A DNA stretch of 64,000 bases from Roseateles saccharophilus (lineage in GTDB: Bacteria; Pseudomonadota; Gammaproteobacteria; Burkholderiales; Burkholderiaceae_C), in contig NZ_SMBU01000001.1 of NCBI RefSeq assembly GCF_004342485.1, positions 350,353 through 414,352 of the forward strand. Reading direction: 5' to 3'. Each line of letters starts with the position of its first letter. Positions within the stretch are counted from its first letter, which is position 1. The notes under the pieces were generated by a model, which saw only the letters and a list, made by a program, of their open reading frames with translations, was not told the origin of the DNA and ran no database searches. Positions 18,580 through 27,190 of this stretch are shown here, one piece after another. A program made the translations under genes and the position numbers.

Positions 18580-20046
18580 ATGAGCGCATCGCCTCTGCAA
18601 GGGCTCCAGGACCCCGCGCTGCTGAAGACGGCGGCCTATGTCAACGGTGCCTGGGTCGAGATGCCCGCCACCTTCGGCGTCCACGACCCGGCCACGGGCC
18701 AGGAGCTGGCCCGCGTGGCCAATCTCGGCCCCGCGCAGGCCGCGCAGGCCATCGCCGCGGCCGACGCCGCCTGGCCCGCCTGGCGCGAGCGCACCGCCAA
18801 GGACCGCGCCGCCGTGCTGATGCGTTGGCATGCGCTGATGCTCGCGCACGCCGACGACCTCGCCCGGCTGATGACGGCCGAGCAGGGCAAGCCGCTGGCC
18901 GAGGCGCGCGGCGAGGTGGCCTATGCGGCCAGCTTCGTCGAGTGGTTCGCCGAGGAGGCGCGCCGCGTCTACGGCGAGACCATCCCGACGCACGACAAGA
19001 CCAAGCGCCTCCTGGTGCTGAAACAGCCCATCGGCGTCTGCGCCGCGATCACGCCGTGGAACTTCCCGCTGGCGATGATCACCCGCAAGGTCGCGCCGGC
19101 GCTGGCCGCCGGCTGCCCCGTCGTCATCAAGCCAGCCGAGGCCACGCCGCTGTCGGCGCTGGCGCTGGCCGAGCTGGCGGCGCGCGCGGGCCTGCCGGCC
19201 GGCATCTTCAACGTGCTGACGGCCGATGCCCAGAACTCGATCGCCGTCGGCCGCGTGCTCTGCGAGAGCCCGGTGGTGCGGCATCTGTCGTTCACCGGCT
19301 CGACCGAGGTGGGCCGCATCCTGATGGGCCAGTGCGCGCCGACGATCAAGAAGCTCTCGTTGGAGCTCGGGGGCAACGCGCCCTTCATCGTCTTCGACGA
19401 CGCCGACCTCGACGCCGCCGTGGAAGGCGCCATCGCCAGCAAGTACCGCAATGCCGGCCAGACCTGCGTCTGCACCAACCGCTTCTATGCGCAGGAGGGC
19501 GTCTACGACGCCTTCGTCGAGAAGCTCGCGGCGAAGGTCGCCGCGCTGCAGCTCGGCAACGGCTTCGAGCCCGGCGTGCAGGTGGCCTCGATGATCGACG
19601 ACGACGCCGTCGCCAAGGTGCAGGCCCACGTGGCCGACGCCGTGGCCAAGGGCGGGCGCCTGCTGGCCGGCGGGAAGCTGCGCTCGGGCCGGCTGTACGA
19701 GCCTACCGTCATCGCCGACGCCAGCGCCGACATGCGCTGCGCACGGGAGGAGACCTTCGGCCCCGTGGCGCCCGTGTTCCGCTTCGCGACCGAGGCCGAG
19801 GCCGTCGCGCTCGCGAACGACACCGAGTTCGGCCTGGCGAGCTACTTCTACAGCCGCGACGTGGGCCGCATCTTCCGTGTCGCCGAAGCGCTGGAGTACG
19901 GCATGGTGGGCGTCAACACCGGGTTGATCTCGACGGCCGAGGCGCCCTTTGGTGGCGTCAAGCAGTCGGGCCTGGGCCGCGAGGGCTCACGGCACGGCAT
20001 CGAGGACTACCTGGAAGCGAAGTACCTCTGCCTGGCCGGCGTCTGA
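18580..20046 (+). CDS. gabD: Succinate-semialdehyde dehydrogenase
   Basis: A 488-residue aldehyde dehydrogenase of the GabD branch: EQGKPLAEARGEV, ITPWNFPLAMITRKVAPALA, SFTGSTEVGRILM, LELGGNAPFIVFDDADLD, NAGQTCVCTNRF with the catalytic cysteine, EETFGPVAPVF and the C-terminal APFGGVKQSGLGREGS. It oxidises succinate semialdehyde from GabT to succinate. ATG at 18,580 is preferred; a GTG four codons earlier overlaps the gabT stop. A strong terminator follows at 20,073. Confidence 0.93.
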   Translation: MSASPLQGLQDPALLKTAAYVNGAWVEMPATFGVHDPATGQELARVANLGPAQAAQAIAAADAAWPAWRERTAKDRAAVLMRWHALMLAHADDLARLMTAEQGKPLAEARGEVAYAASFVEWFAEEARRVYGETIPTHDKTKRLLVLKQPIGVCAAITPWNFPLAMITRKVAPALAAGCPVVIKPAEATPLSALALAELAARAGLPAGIFNVLTADAQNSIAVGRVLCESPVVRHLSFTGSTEVGRILMGQCAPTIKKLSLELGGNAPFIVFDDADLDAAVEGAIASKYRNAGQTCVCTNRFYAQEGVYDAFVEKLAAKVAALQLGNGFEPGVQVASMIDDDAVAKVQAHVADAVAKGGRLLAGGKLRSGRLYEPTVIADASADMRCAREETFGPVAPVFRFATEAEAVALANDTEFGLASYFYSRDVGRIFRVAEALEYGMVGVNTGLISTAEAPFGGVKQSGLGREGSRHGIEDYLEAKYLCLAGV

Positions 20047-20072
20047 CCTGCCGCCGCGACGCAAATCTGAAC

Positions 20073-20098
20073 AACGCCCGCTCCCCGCGGGCGTTTTC
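20073..20098 (+). terminator. Rho-independent terminator after gabTD
   Basis: A perfect 9-base stem (AACGCCCGC, 20,073-20,081; GCGGGCGTT, 20,087-20,095) with a five-base loop TCCCC, ending in TTTTC. It lies 26 bases after the gabD stop and between the convergent gabD and lrp genes. The T tract is short, so termination may be partial; the leading AA lets the hairpin serve weakly from the other side as well. Confidence 0.8.
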
Positions 20099-20127
20099 GA
20101 GCGCCCACAAGGCCCCGGGAGGGGCCG

Positions 20128-20598
20128 CTACAGCTCGAACGCCGTACTGCGCTTTATCGTCCTGAGCACCAGCATCGAGTTCGATCGCGCCACCTCCGGC
20201 AGCTGCATCAGCACGTAGGTGTGGAAGCGCTCCAGGTCTTCGGCGTCCTTGTAGGCGAAGCGGATCAGGTAGTCGTTCGAGCCGGCCACATAGAAGCAGT
20301 CGAGGATGTCGGGGCTGGCCAGCACGGCCTCCTCGAAAGCGGCCAGCGCCGCGGTCGTCATCCGTTCGAGATTGATGATGGTGTAGCTCGTGCCCTGCTT
20401 GCCGACGGCCTTGGGGTTGAGCAACGCCACATAGCGGTCGATGACACCGCTTTCCTCCAGCCTTTTGACGCGCCGCAGGCATGCCGACGGCGAGAGATGG
20501 ACGCGCTGCGCCAGGTCCTGGTTGGGCAGGCGGCCGTCGCGCTGGAGCTCGTTCAGGATGCTCCTGTCGATCGCATCCAATTGCACGTCATCATTCAT
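20128..20598 (-). CDS. Lrp/AsnC-family transcriptional regulator
   Basis: A 156-residue regulator with an N-terminal helix-turn-helix (LDAIDRSILNELQRDGRLPN, LAQRVHLSPSACLRRVKRLE) and a C-terminal RAM domain (LASPDILDCFYVAGSNDYLI). Lrp proteins bind amino acids or derivatives and form oligomers on DNA. The ATG at 20,598 is chosen over a TTG at 20,616. It is divergent from the puu operon with an A/T-rich 181-base gap and convergent with gabD, so it probably regulates puu genes in response to GABA, glutamate or a related amino acid. Confidence 0.88.
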   Translation of the reverse strand: MNDDVQLDAIDRSILNELQRDGRLPNQDLAQRVHLSPSACLRRVKRLEESGVIDRYVALLNPKAVGKQGTSYTIINLERMTTAALAAFEEAVLASPDILDCFYVAGSNDYLIRFAYKDAEDLERFHTYVLMQLPEVARSNSMLVLRTIKRSTAFEL

Positions 20599-20779
20599 AA
20601 AGAGAATCTGATTCAATATTTTCTTCAGTTTATCGCATTGGGTTGCAAAACATCGGGTTTAGCCTGCGCCAGCGCGCTGCCACATTGCGCGCCGCCCGGC
20701 CTAGACTGCTGCATCGCCGCAATGCATGTCCATGCGTGTTTTGCACCAGGGCCCGGCGCCCGGTTCCCACGCATTCCTT
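20599..20779. promoter_or_regulatory. lrp-puu divergent promoter region
   Basis: The first 60 bases (20,599-20,660) are strikingly A/T-rich for this genome, with runs such as TTCAATATTTTCTTC and GTTTATCGCATT. A/T-rich tracts of this kind fit Lrp binding and overlapping divergent promoters for the regulator and the rightward polyamine operon. No single palindrome stands out. Confidence 0.5.
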
Positions 20780-22090
20780 ATGAGCCTGCTCACCGTTGAT
20801 CGTGAACTGACCCAGGATTCCTACTACGTCGCCACGGCAGCGCGTGGCCCGGGCCATGCAGCGTTGAACGAGACGCTCGAAGCGGATGTGGCCATCGTCG
20901 GCGGCGGCCTCGCCGGCCTGTCGGCGGCCATCGAACTGGCCGAGCGCGGCCATGACATGGTGCTGCTTGAGGCGGCCCTCGTCGGCAGCGGCGCCTCGGG
21001 CCGCAACGGCGGCCAGGCCATCCACGGCCTCGCCTGCGACCCGTCGACCATCGAGGCCCAGTTGGGCCTCGACGAGGCACGCCGCATCTGGGCGATGAGC
21101 ATCGAGGCGCTGGACCTGATCCGCGAGCGCTGCGCACGCTTCGACATCGACGCCGAATGGCAGGACGGCTTCCTGGGCCTGGCGACGAGCGCGGCCAAGG
21201 CGGCCGAGCTGCAGCGGTCGGTGCAGCGCATCGGCGATGTCTACGACTACCCGATGCAGTGGATCGCGCCCGCCGAGATGCCGCAGTGGATTGCCAGCCC
21301 GCGCTTCTATGCCGGCGCCTATGACGCGCGTTCGGGCCATCTGCACCCGCTCAAGTACAGCCTGGGCCTGGCCCGTGCGGCGGCCGGGCTGGGCGTGCGC
21401 ATCTTCGAGCGCAGCCCGGTGACCGCCATGGAGGTGGGCGAGCGCGTCGTGCTGCGCACCGGCCAGGGCCAGGTGCGCGCCCGCCAGGTCTTGCTGGCCG
21501 GCAATGTCTACCTGCCCGAACTGGCGCCCTCACTGGCGCCCGACCTCGCCGCCCGCATCATGCCGGTCGGCACCTATATCGGCTGCACCGCGCCGATGGC
21601 GCCCGAGCGCCTGCGCGCGCTGATCCCGAGCCGCTCGGCCTGCTGCGACACCAACTTCGTGCTCGACTACTTCCGGCCCACGGCCGACCACCGCCTGCTC
21701 TACGGCGGGCGCGTGAGCTACAGCACCGTCACGCCGCGCGCGCTGATGAACAGCATGCGCGCCCGGCTGCTCCAGAGCTTCCCGCAGCTGGACGACGTGG
21801 CCATGCAGTACGCCTGGGGCGGCTTCGTGGACATCTCCATGAACCGCGCGCCCGACTTCGGCCGCGTCGGCCCGGCGCAGAACGTGTACTACGTGCAGGG
21901 CTTCTCGGGCCACGGCCTGGCGCTGACCGGCATGGCCGGCCGCGTCGTGGCCGAGGCGATGCACGGCGACGCTACGCGCTTCGACACCTTCGCGCGCCTG
22001 CACCACCGCCGCTTCCCCGGCGGCCGGCTGATGCGCACGCCGGCGCTGATGCTCGGCATGGCCTATTACCGCCTGAAGGACTTGCTATGA
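20780..22090 (+). CDS. puuB: Gamma-glutamylputrescine oxidase-like FAD enzyme
   Basis: A 436-residue DAO-family flavoprotein with VAIVGGGLAGLSAAIELAER, the ASGRNGGQAIHGLA segment of the PuuB group, YGGRVSYSTVTP, YAWGGFVDISMNR and the C-terminal FSGHGLALTGMAGRV. PuuB oxidises gamma-glutamylputrescine to gamma-glutamyl-aminobutyraldehyde. ATG at 20,780 is preferred, though an ATG at 20,726 is also in frame. It overlaps puuD by four bases (ATGA) and heads the 14.6-kb puu/pot operon. Of the four oxidase-like proteins in the window, this and the one at 24,392 have the best contextual case for PuuB. Confidence 0.85.
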   Translation: MSLLTVDRELTQDSYYVATAARGPGHAALNETLEADVAIVGGGLAGLSAAIELAERGHDMVLLEAALVGSGASGRNGGQAIHGLACDPSTIEAQLGLDEARRIWAMSIEALDLIRERCARFDIDAEWQDGFLGLATSAAKAAELQRSVQRIGDVYDYPMQWIAPAEMPQWIASPRFYAGAYDARSGHLHPLKYSLGLARAAAGLGVRIFERSPVTAMEVGERVVLRTGQGQVRARQVLLAGNVYLPELAPSLAPDLAARIMPVGTYIGCTAPMAPERLRALIPSRSACCDTNFVLDYFRPTADHRLLYGGRVSYSTVTPRALMNSMRARLLQSFPQLDDVAMQYAWGGFVDISMNRAPDFGRVGPAQNVYYVQGFSGHGLALTGMAGRVVAEAMHGDATRFDTFARLHHRRFPGGRLMRTPALMLGMAYYRLKDLL

Positions 22091-22893
22091 GTGCCGTGGA
22101 CACGTCCCGCAAGCCCCGGGTGCTCGTGCCGGTGTGCAACCGCCAGCTGGGTGACCACCCCTTCCACATCGTCGGCAAGAAGTACATCGACGCGGTGCGG
22201 CTGGCCGGCTGCCTACCTGTCATCGTGCCGAACCTGGGCGGCGCCACCGAAGTCCTTGACGACTGGCTGGCCCTGGCCGACGGCGTCTTCCTGACCGGCT
22301 CGCCGTCCAATGTGCACCCGAGCCACTTCGAGGAAGACGTGTACAACCCCGCGCTGCCGCTCGACCCGGGCCGCGACGCGCTGACGCTGCCGCTGATCCG
22401 CCGCGCGGTGGACATGGGCCTGCCGCTGTTCGCGATCTGCCGCGGCTTCCAGGAGACCAATGTCGCGCTCGGCGGCAGCCTGCACCAGGCCGTGCAGGAG
22501 CAGCCGGGCCTGGCCGACCACCGCGCGCCCGAGGGCCAGCCGCCGCAGGTTGCCTACGGCGAGCAGCATGCCATCACGGTGCTGCCCGGCGGCCGGCTCG
22601 AAGCCCTGCTGGGCCCGGGCGCCGTGCAGGTCAACTCGCTGCACGGCCAGGGCGTCAACCAGCTGGCGCCGGGCCTGCGCATCGAAGCCGTCGCGCCCGA
22701 CGGCCTCGTCGAGGCCTTCAGCATCAGCCCCGCACGCGGCTTCTCGCTGTGCGTGCAGTGGCACCCCGAATGGCAGGCGGCGGGCAACCCCACCTCGATG
22801 GCGCTGCTGCAGGCCTTCGGCCGGGCCTGCCGCGACTACCGCGACCAGGTGCGCCAGCCCCGCCACGACTTCAAGACCGACCCCGAGACCTAG
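22087..22893 (+). CDS. puuD: Gamma-glutamyl-GABA hydrolase (class I glutamine amidotransferase-like)
   Basis: A 268-residue PuuD-type hydrolase. The nucleophile Cys lies in PLFAICRGFQETNVALGGSL, the catalytic His in LCVQWHPEWQ, and the N-terminal PVCNRQLGDHPFHIVGKKYI and GVFLTGSPSNVHP blocks match the family. It releases GABA and glutamate from gamma-glutamyl-GABA. The start overlaps the puuB stop. A 120-base gap then precedes puuA, which contains no evident feature other than C-rich DNA. Confidence 0.92.
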   Translation: MSAVDTSRKPRVLVPVCNRQLGDHPFHIVGKKYIDAVRLAGCLPVIVPNLGGATEVLDDWLALADGVFLTGSPSNVHPSHFEEDVYNPALPLDPGRDALTLPLIRRAVDMGLPLFAICRGFQETNVALGGSLHQAVQEQPGLADHRAPEGQPPQVAYGEQHAITVLPGGRLEALLGPGAVQVNSLHGQGVNQLAPGLRIEAVAPDGLVEAFSISPARGFSLCVQWHPEWQAAGNPTSMALLQAFGRACRDYRDQVRQPRHDFKTDPET

Positions 22894-23013
22894 CGCCACG
22901 AGCGCCAGCGCGCGGCCTCCCGTGCCATTGCGCCGAGTCTTTCCGTTCCTTTCCCGACCCAGGGCCGCATCGACACGCCTGCGGCCCGCCCCCCCAAGAC
23001 CTACAGGTGCCCT

Positions 23014-24381
23014 ATGGTGCTCAGAAACGAGTACACGTTCAGCGAACTTGAGCAGTGGTTCCGCGACCACCGCGTGACCGAAGTCGAATGCCTCGTCCCC
23101 GACCTCACCGGTGTGGCGCGCGGCAAGATCCTGCCGCGCGAGAAGTTCACCGAAGACCGCGGCATGCGGCTGCCCGAGGCCGTGGTGGCGATGGGCGTGA
23201 CGGGCGAGTTCCCCGAAGAAGGGCCCTACTACGACGTCATCAGCCCCAACGACATGGACATGCACCTGCGCGCCGACCCGACGACGGTGCGCCTCGTGCC
23301 CTGGGCCACCGACCCGACCGCGCAGATCATCCACGACTGCTTCGACCGTCATGGCCAGCTCGTGCCCTTCGCGCCGCGCTCGGTGCTGCGCCGCGTCTGC
23401 AACCTCTTCGACGCCGAGGGCTGGGACCCGGTCGTCGCGCCCGAGCTGGAGTTCTACCTCGTCGCGCGCAACACCGACCCCGACGTACCGCTGAAGCCGC
23501 CGGTCGGCCGCAGCGGCCGCGCCGAGACCTCGCGCCAGGCCTACTCCATCGACGCGGTCAACGAGTTCGACCCTCTGTTCGAGGATGTCTACGACTACTG
23601 CGAGAAGATGGAGCTCAACGTCGACACGCTGATCCACGAGATCGGCGCGGGCCAGATGGAGATCAACTTCTTCCACGCACACCCGCTGGGCCTGGCGGAC
23701 GAAGTGTTCTTCTTCAAGCGCACGGTGCGCGAGGCCGCATTGCGCCACGACATGTTCGCCACCTTCATGGCCAAGCCCATCGCGGGCGAGCCCGGCAGCG
23801 CCATGCATGTGCACCAGAGCGTCGTCGATAAGAAGACGGGCCGCAACATCTTCTCCAACGAGGACGGCTCGCCGACGCGGGAGTTCTTCTGGTACATCGG
23901 CGGCCTGCAGAAATACGTGCCGGCCGCGATGGCGCTGTTCGCGCCCTATGTGAACAGCTACCGCCGCCTGGTGCGCAACGCGGCCGCGCCGATCAACATC
24001 CAGTGGGGCATCGACAACCGCACGGTGGGCATCCGCTCGCCGGTGGCGCCGCCGTCGGCGCGCCGCGTCGAGAACCGCGTGATCGGCGCCGACGCCAACC
24101 CCTATGTGGCGCTGGCCGCAACGCTGGCCTGCGGCTACCTCGGCATCAAGAACCGCATCGAGCCCACGCCCGAATGCAAGGGCGACGCCTACCTCGGCGA
24201 CTTCGCGCTGCCGCGCAGCCTCGGCGAGGCGCTGGAGCTGCTGCGCGCCGAGAAGGACCTGGCCGCCGTGCTCGGCGAGAGCTTCATCTCCGTCTACACC
24301 GAGGTCAAGGAGACCGAGTACGACGAATTCATGAAGGTGATCTCGCCCTGGGAGCGCGAGCACCTGCTGCTGCACGTCTGA
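23014..24381 (+). CDS. puuA: Gamma-glutamylputrescine synthetase (glutamine synthetase family)
   Basis: A 455-residue GS-like ligase. Motifs: EVECLVPDLTGVARGKILPR at the N-terminus, VVAPELEFYL with metal ligands, IHEIGAGQMEINF, GSAMHVHQS with the catalytic-domain histidines, and IQWGIDNRTVGIRSPV for the arginine-rich ATP/glutamate site. PuuA ligates glutamate to putrescine at the expense of ATP, the first step of the pathway. The surrounding puuB, puuD and puuC genes make PuuA more likely than a housekeeping glutamine synthetase. The ATG at 23,014 follows a weak ribosome-binding site. Confidence 0.92.
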   Translation: MVLRNEYTFSELEQWFRDHRVTEVECLVPDLTGVARGKILPREKFTEDRGMRLPEAVVAMGVTGEFPEEGPYYDVISPNDMDMHLRADPTTVRLVPWATDPTAQIIHDCFDRHGQLVPFAPRSVLRRVCNLFDAEGWDPVVAPELEFYLVARNTDPDVPLKPPVGRSGRAETSRQAYSIDAVNEFDPLFEDVYDYCEKMELNVDTLIHEIGAGQMEINFFHAHPLGLADEVFFFKRTVREAALRHDMFATFMAKPIAGEPGSAMHVHQSVVDKKTGRNIFSNEDGSPTREFFWYIGGLQKYVPAAMALFAPYVNSYRRLVRNAAAPINIQWGIDNRTVGIRSPVAPPSARRVENRVIGADANPYVALAATLACGYLGIKNRIEPTPECKGDAYLGDFALPRSLGEALELLRAEKDLAAVLGESFISVYTEVKETEYDEFMKVISPWEREHLLLHV

Positions 24382-24391
24382 TCCGCCGGCC

Positions 24392-25672
24392 ATGCAGAAC
24401 CTCGACCACGTCGGCAGCTATTACGCGGCCTCCGGGCTGCCGCAGCCGCCCCGTCCCGCGCTGCGCGGCACGGTGGACGCCGACATCGCCATCGTCGGCG
24501 CCGGCTATACCGGCCTGAACGCCGGCCTGGCCCTGGCCCGGCGCGGCTACCGCGTCGTCGTGCTCGAAGCGGCGCGCGTCGGCTGGGGCGCCTCCGGCCG
24601 CAACGGCGGCCAGATCGTGCACAGCTACTCGCGCGACATCGACACCATCGCCGCCAGCCATGGCCGCGAGGTGGCCGCACCGCTGGGCGCCATGGCCTTC
24701 GACGGCGCCGCCGTGCTGCGCCGCAATGTGCGCGAGTTCGGCATCGATTGCCATCTGCAGGACGGCGGCATCTTCGCGGCGCTGACCGACAAGCAGGTCG
24801 CCAAGCTGGAGCACCACAAGGCGCTGTGGGAGGGCCTCGGCCATCCGGGCCTGGAGATCGTCCGCGGCGCGCGCGCCCGCGACCTGGTCCAGACCGAGCG
24901 CTACCGCGCGCTGCTGGTCGACCCGACCGGCGGGCATTTCCATCCGCTGCGCCTGGCCCAGGGCGAGGCAGCCGGGCTCGAATCGCTGGGCGGCGTGATC
25001 CACGAGCACAGCCGCGTCCAGCGCATCGAGCGCGGCAGCACGGCCGTCGTGCACACCGACCAGGGCCAGGTCCGCGCGAAGTTCGTGCTGGTCGCCTGCA
25101 ATGCCTATGTCGGCAATCTCGAACCGCAGCTGCTCGCGCGCTCCATGCCCTGCGGCACGCAGGTCGTGGCGACCGAGCCGCTCGGCGAGCGCGGCCGCGC
25201 GCTGCTGCCGCACAACCATTGCGTCGAGGACTGCAACTACCTGCTCGACTACTTCCGCCTGTCGGCGGACGGCCGCCTGGTCTACGGCGGCGGCGTGACC
25301 TACGGCGCCCCCGAGATCACCGAGATCCGGCAGGTCATCCTGCCCAAGCTGCTCAAGACCTTCCCGCAGCTCGAAGGCGTGCGCATCGACTACGCCTGGA
25401 GCGGCAACTTCCAGCTCACGCTGAGCCGCCTGCCCGATGTCGGCCGCCTGGCCGGCAACATCTACTACTCGCACGGCTGCTCGGGCCATGGCGTGACCTT
25501 CACCTACCTGATCGGCGACGTGCTCGCCGAAGCCATCGACGGGCAGGCCGGCCGCTTTGACGCCTTCGCGCGCCTTCCCCACTACCCCTTCCCCGGCGGG
25601 CGGATGTTCCGCGTGCCTTTGACCAGCCTCGGCGCCTGGTACTACCAGCTCCGCGACCGCCTCGGCTTCTGA
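24392..25672 (+). CDS. puuB: Second gamma-glutamylputrescine oxidase-like FAD enzyme
   Basis: A 426-residue DAO-family protein, 10 bases after puuA. Key blocks: DIAIVGAGYTGLNAGLALAR, VVVLEAARVGWGASGRNGGQ, DYFRLSADGRLVYGGGVTYG, IDYAWSGNFQLTLSRLPDVG and SHGCSGHGVTFTYLIGDVLA. It is the closest of the four oxidases in this window to textbook PuuB and directly adjoins puuA, so it is the best candidate for oxidation of gamma-glutamylputrescine. The homologue at 20,780 may act on another substrate such as gamma-glutamylspermidine or gamma-glutamylcadaverine; this split is inference. Confidence 0.87.
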   Translation: MQNLDHVGSYYAASGLPQPPRPALRGTVDADIAIVGAGYTGLNAGLALARRGYRVVVLEAARVGWGASGRNGGQIVHSYSRDIDTIAASHGREVAAPLGAMAFDGAAVLRRNVREFGIDCHLQDGGIFAALTDKQVAKLEHHKALWEGLGHPGLEIVRGARARDLVQTERYRALLVDPTGGHFHPLRLAQGEAAGLESLGGVIHEHSRVQRIERGSTAVVHTDQGQVRAKFVLVACNAYVGNLEPQLLARSMPCGTQVVATEPLGERGRALLPHNHCVEDCNYLLDYFRLSADGRLVYGGGVTYGAPEITEIRQVILPKLLKTFPQLEGVRIDYAWSGNFQLTLSRLPDVGRLAGNIYYSHGCSGHGVTFTYLIGDVLAEAIDGQAGRFDAFARLPHYPFPGGRMFRVPLTSLGAWYYQLRDRLGF

Positions 25673-25684
25673 TTCCAGGACTCG

Positions 25685-27106
25685 ATGATGACCACCACCG
25701 TTCAGACCTCTCCGGCGCGCGCCAGCGCGCGCAGCACGCGGGAATGGCAGGCCGCCGACGCCGCCCACTTCCTGCACCCCTTCACCGACCACGGCGCGCT
25801 GGCCAAGAAGGGCGCGCGCATCGTCACCCGCGCCGAGAACATCTACATCTGGGACAGCGAGGGCCACAAGATCCTCGACGCGATGAGCGGCCTGTGGTGC
25901 GTCAACACCGGCTACGGGCAGCAGAGCCTCGTCGATGCGGCGGCGCGCCAGATGCAGGAGCTGCCCTTCTACAACGCCTTCTTCCAGACCTCGACGCCGC
26001 CGGCCATCGAGCTGGCCGAGCTGCTCGCCCAGGTCTCGCCGCCGCAGTTCAAGCATGTGTTCTTCACGAGCTCGGGCTCGGAGGGCAACGACACCGTCGT
26101 GCGCATGGTGCGCCGCTACTGGGACCTGCAGGGCCAGCCCGAGCGCCACGTCATCATCGGCCGCCGCAACGGCTATCACGGCTCGACCATGGCGGGCGCC
26201 TCGCTCGGCGGCATGAGCGGCATGCATGCGCAGGGTGGCCTGCCGATTCCCGGCATCGTCCACATCGAGCAGCCGCACTGGTACTTGCACGGCCGGCCCG
26301 CGGGCCAGTCGCGCGACGAGTTCGGCATCACCGCCGCGCGCTGGCTGGAGGAGGCCATCCTCGCCGTCGGCCCCAGCAAGGTGGCCGCCTTCATCGGCGA
26401 GCCGGTGCAGGGCGCCGGCGGCGTCATCGTGCCGCCCTCGACCTACTGGCCCGAGATCCAGCGCATCTGCGACAAGTACGGCATCCTGCTCGTCAGCGAC
26501 GAGGTCATCTGCGGCTTTGGCCGCACCGGCCAGTGGTTCGGCGGCGAGACGATGGGCACGCGCCCCGACCTGATGACCTTCGCCAAGGGCGTGACCTCGG
26601 GCTATGTGCCGCTGGGCGGCGTCCTGGTGGGCGAGCGCGTCGCCAACGCCCTCATCGAAGCCGGCACCGACTTCGAGCACGGTTTTACCTACTCGGGGCA
26701 TCCGGTGGCCTGCGCGGTGGCGCTGGCCAACATCCGGCTCATCCAGCGCCTCAACCTGGTCGAGCATGTCAGGCAAGACGTCGGCCCCTACCTGGCCGAG
26801 CGCTTTGCCGAGCTGTCGGCCCACCCGCTGGTCGGCGAAACGCAGACCTGCGGCCTGATGGGCGCCGTGCAGCTCGTCAAGGACAAGGCCTCGGGCGCGC
26901 CGTTTGCTAGCGAGTTGTCTGTCGGCATGGTGTGCCGCGGCCACTGCTTCGGCAACGGCCTGATCATGCGGGCGGTTGGTGATCGGATGATCATTGCGCC
27001 GCCCCTTGTCATCAGCCGCGGGCAGATCGATGAACTGATGCAGCTCATCAAGCGCTGCCTGGACCTGACCCTGGACGACCTGCGGCAACGCGGCTGGTTC
27101 CAGTAG
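25685..27106 (+). CDS. Class III aminotransferase (putrescine/diamine:pyruvate type, SpuC-like)
   Basis: A 473-residue omega-aminotransferase: MSGLWCVNTGYGQQSLVDAA, the PLP phosphate site FTSSGSEGNDTVVRMVRRYW, the GRRNGYHGST block, EPVQGAGGVIVPPSTYWPEI, LVSDEVICGFGRTGQWFG and the catalytic lysine in MTFAKGVTSGYVPLGG. This pattern matches transaminases that move the amino group of putrescine, cadaverine or beta-alanine to pyruvate. In the same operon as puuA and puuB it offers a direct non-glutamylated route from diamines to aminoaldehydes. Starts at either of two adjacent ATG codons (25,685 or 25,688). Confidence 0.88.
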   Translation: MMTTTVQTSPARASARSTREWQAADAAHFLHPFTDHGALAKKGARIVTRAENIYIWDSEGHKILDAMSGLWCVNTGYGQQSLVDAAARQMQELPFYNAFFQTSTPPAIELAELLAQVSPPQFKHVFFTSSGSEGNDTVVRMVRRYWDLQGQPERHVIIGRRNGYHGSTMAGASLGGMSGMHAQGGLPIPGIVHIEQPHWYLHGRPAGQSRDEFGITAARWLEEAILAVGPSKVAAFIGEPVQGAGGVIVPPSTYWPEIQRICDKYGILLVSDEVICGFGRTGQWFGGETMGTRPDLMTFAKGVTSGYVPLGGVLVGERVANALIEAGTDFEHGFTYSGHPVACAVALANIRLIQRLNLVEHVRQDVGPYLAERFAELSAHPLVGETQTCGLMGAVQLVKDKASGAPFASELSVGMVCRGHCFGNGLIMRAVGDRMIIAPPLVISRGQIDELMQLIKRCLDLTLDDLRQRGWFQ

Positions 27107-27190
27107 AGGCAGTTCACGCCCTTCAGCAGTGGAAGCCGCTGCCCCCCGTTTCGGACTTTCGCCATCGAACCCATCGGAGCTCTGAACCTC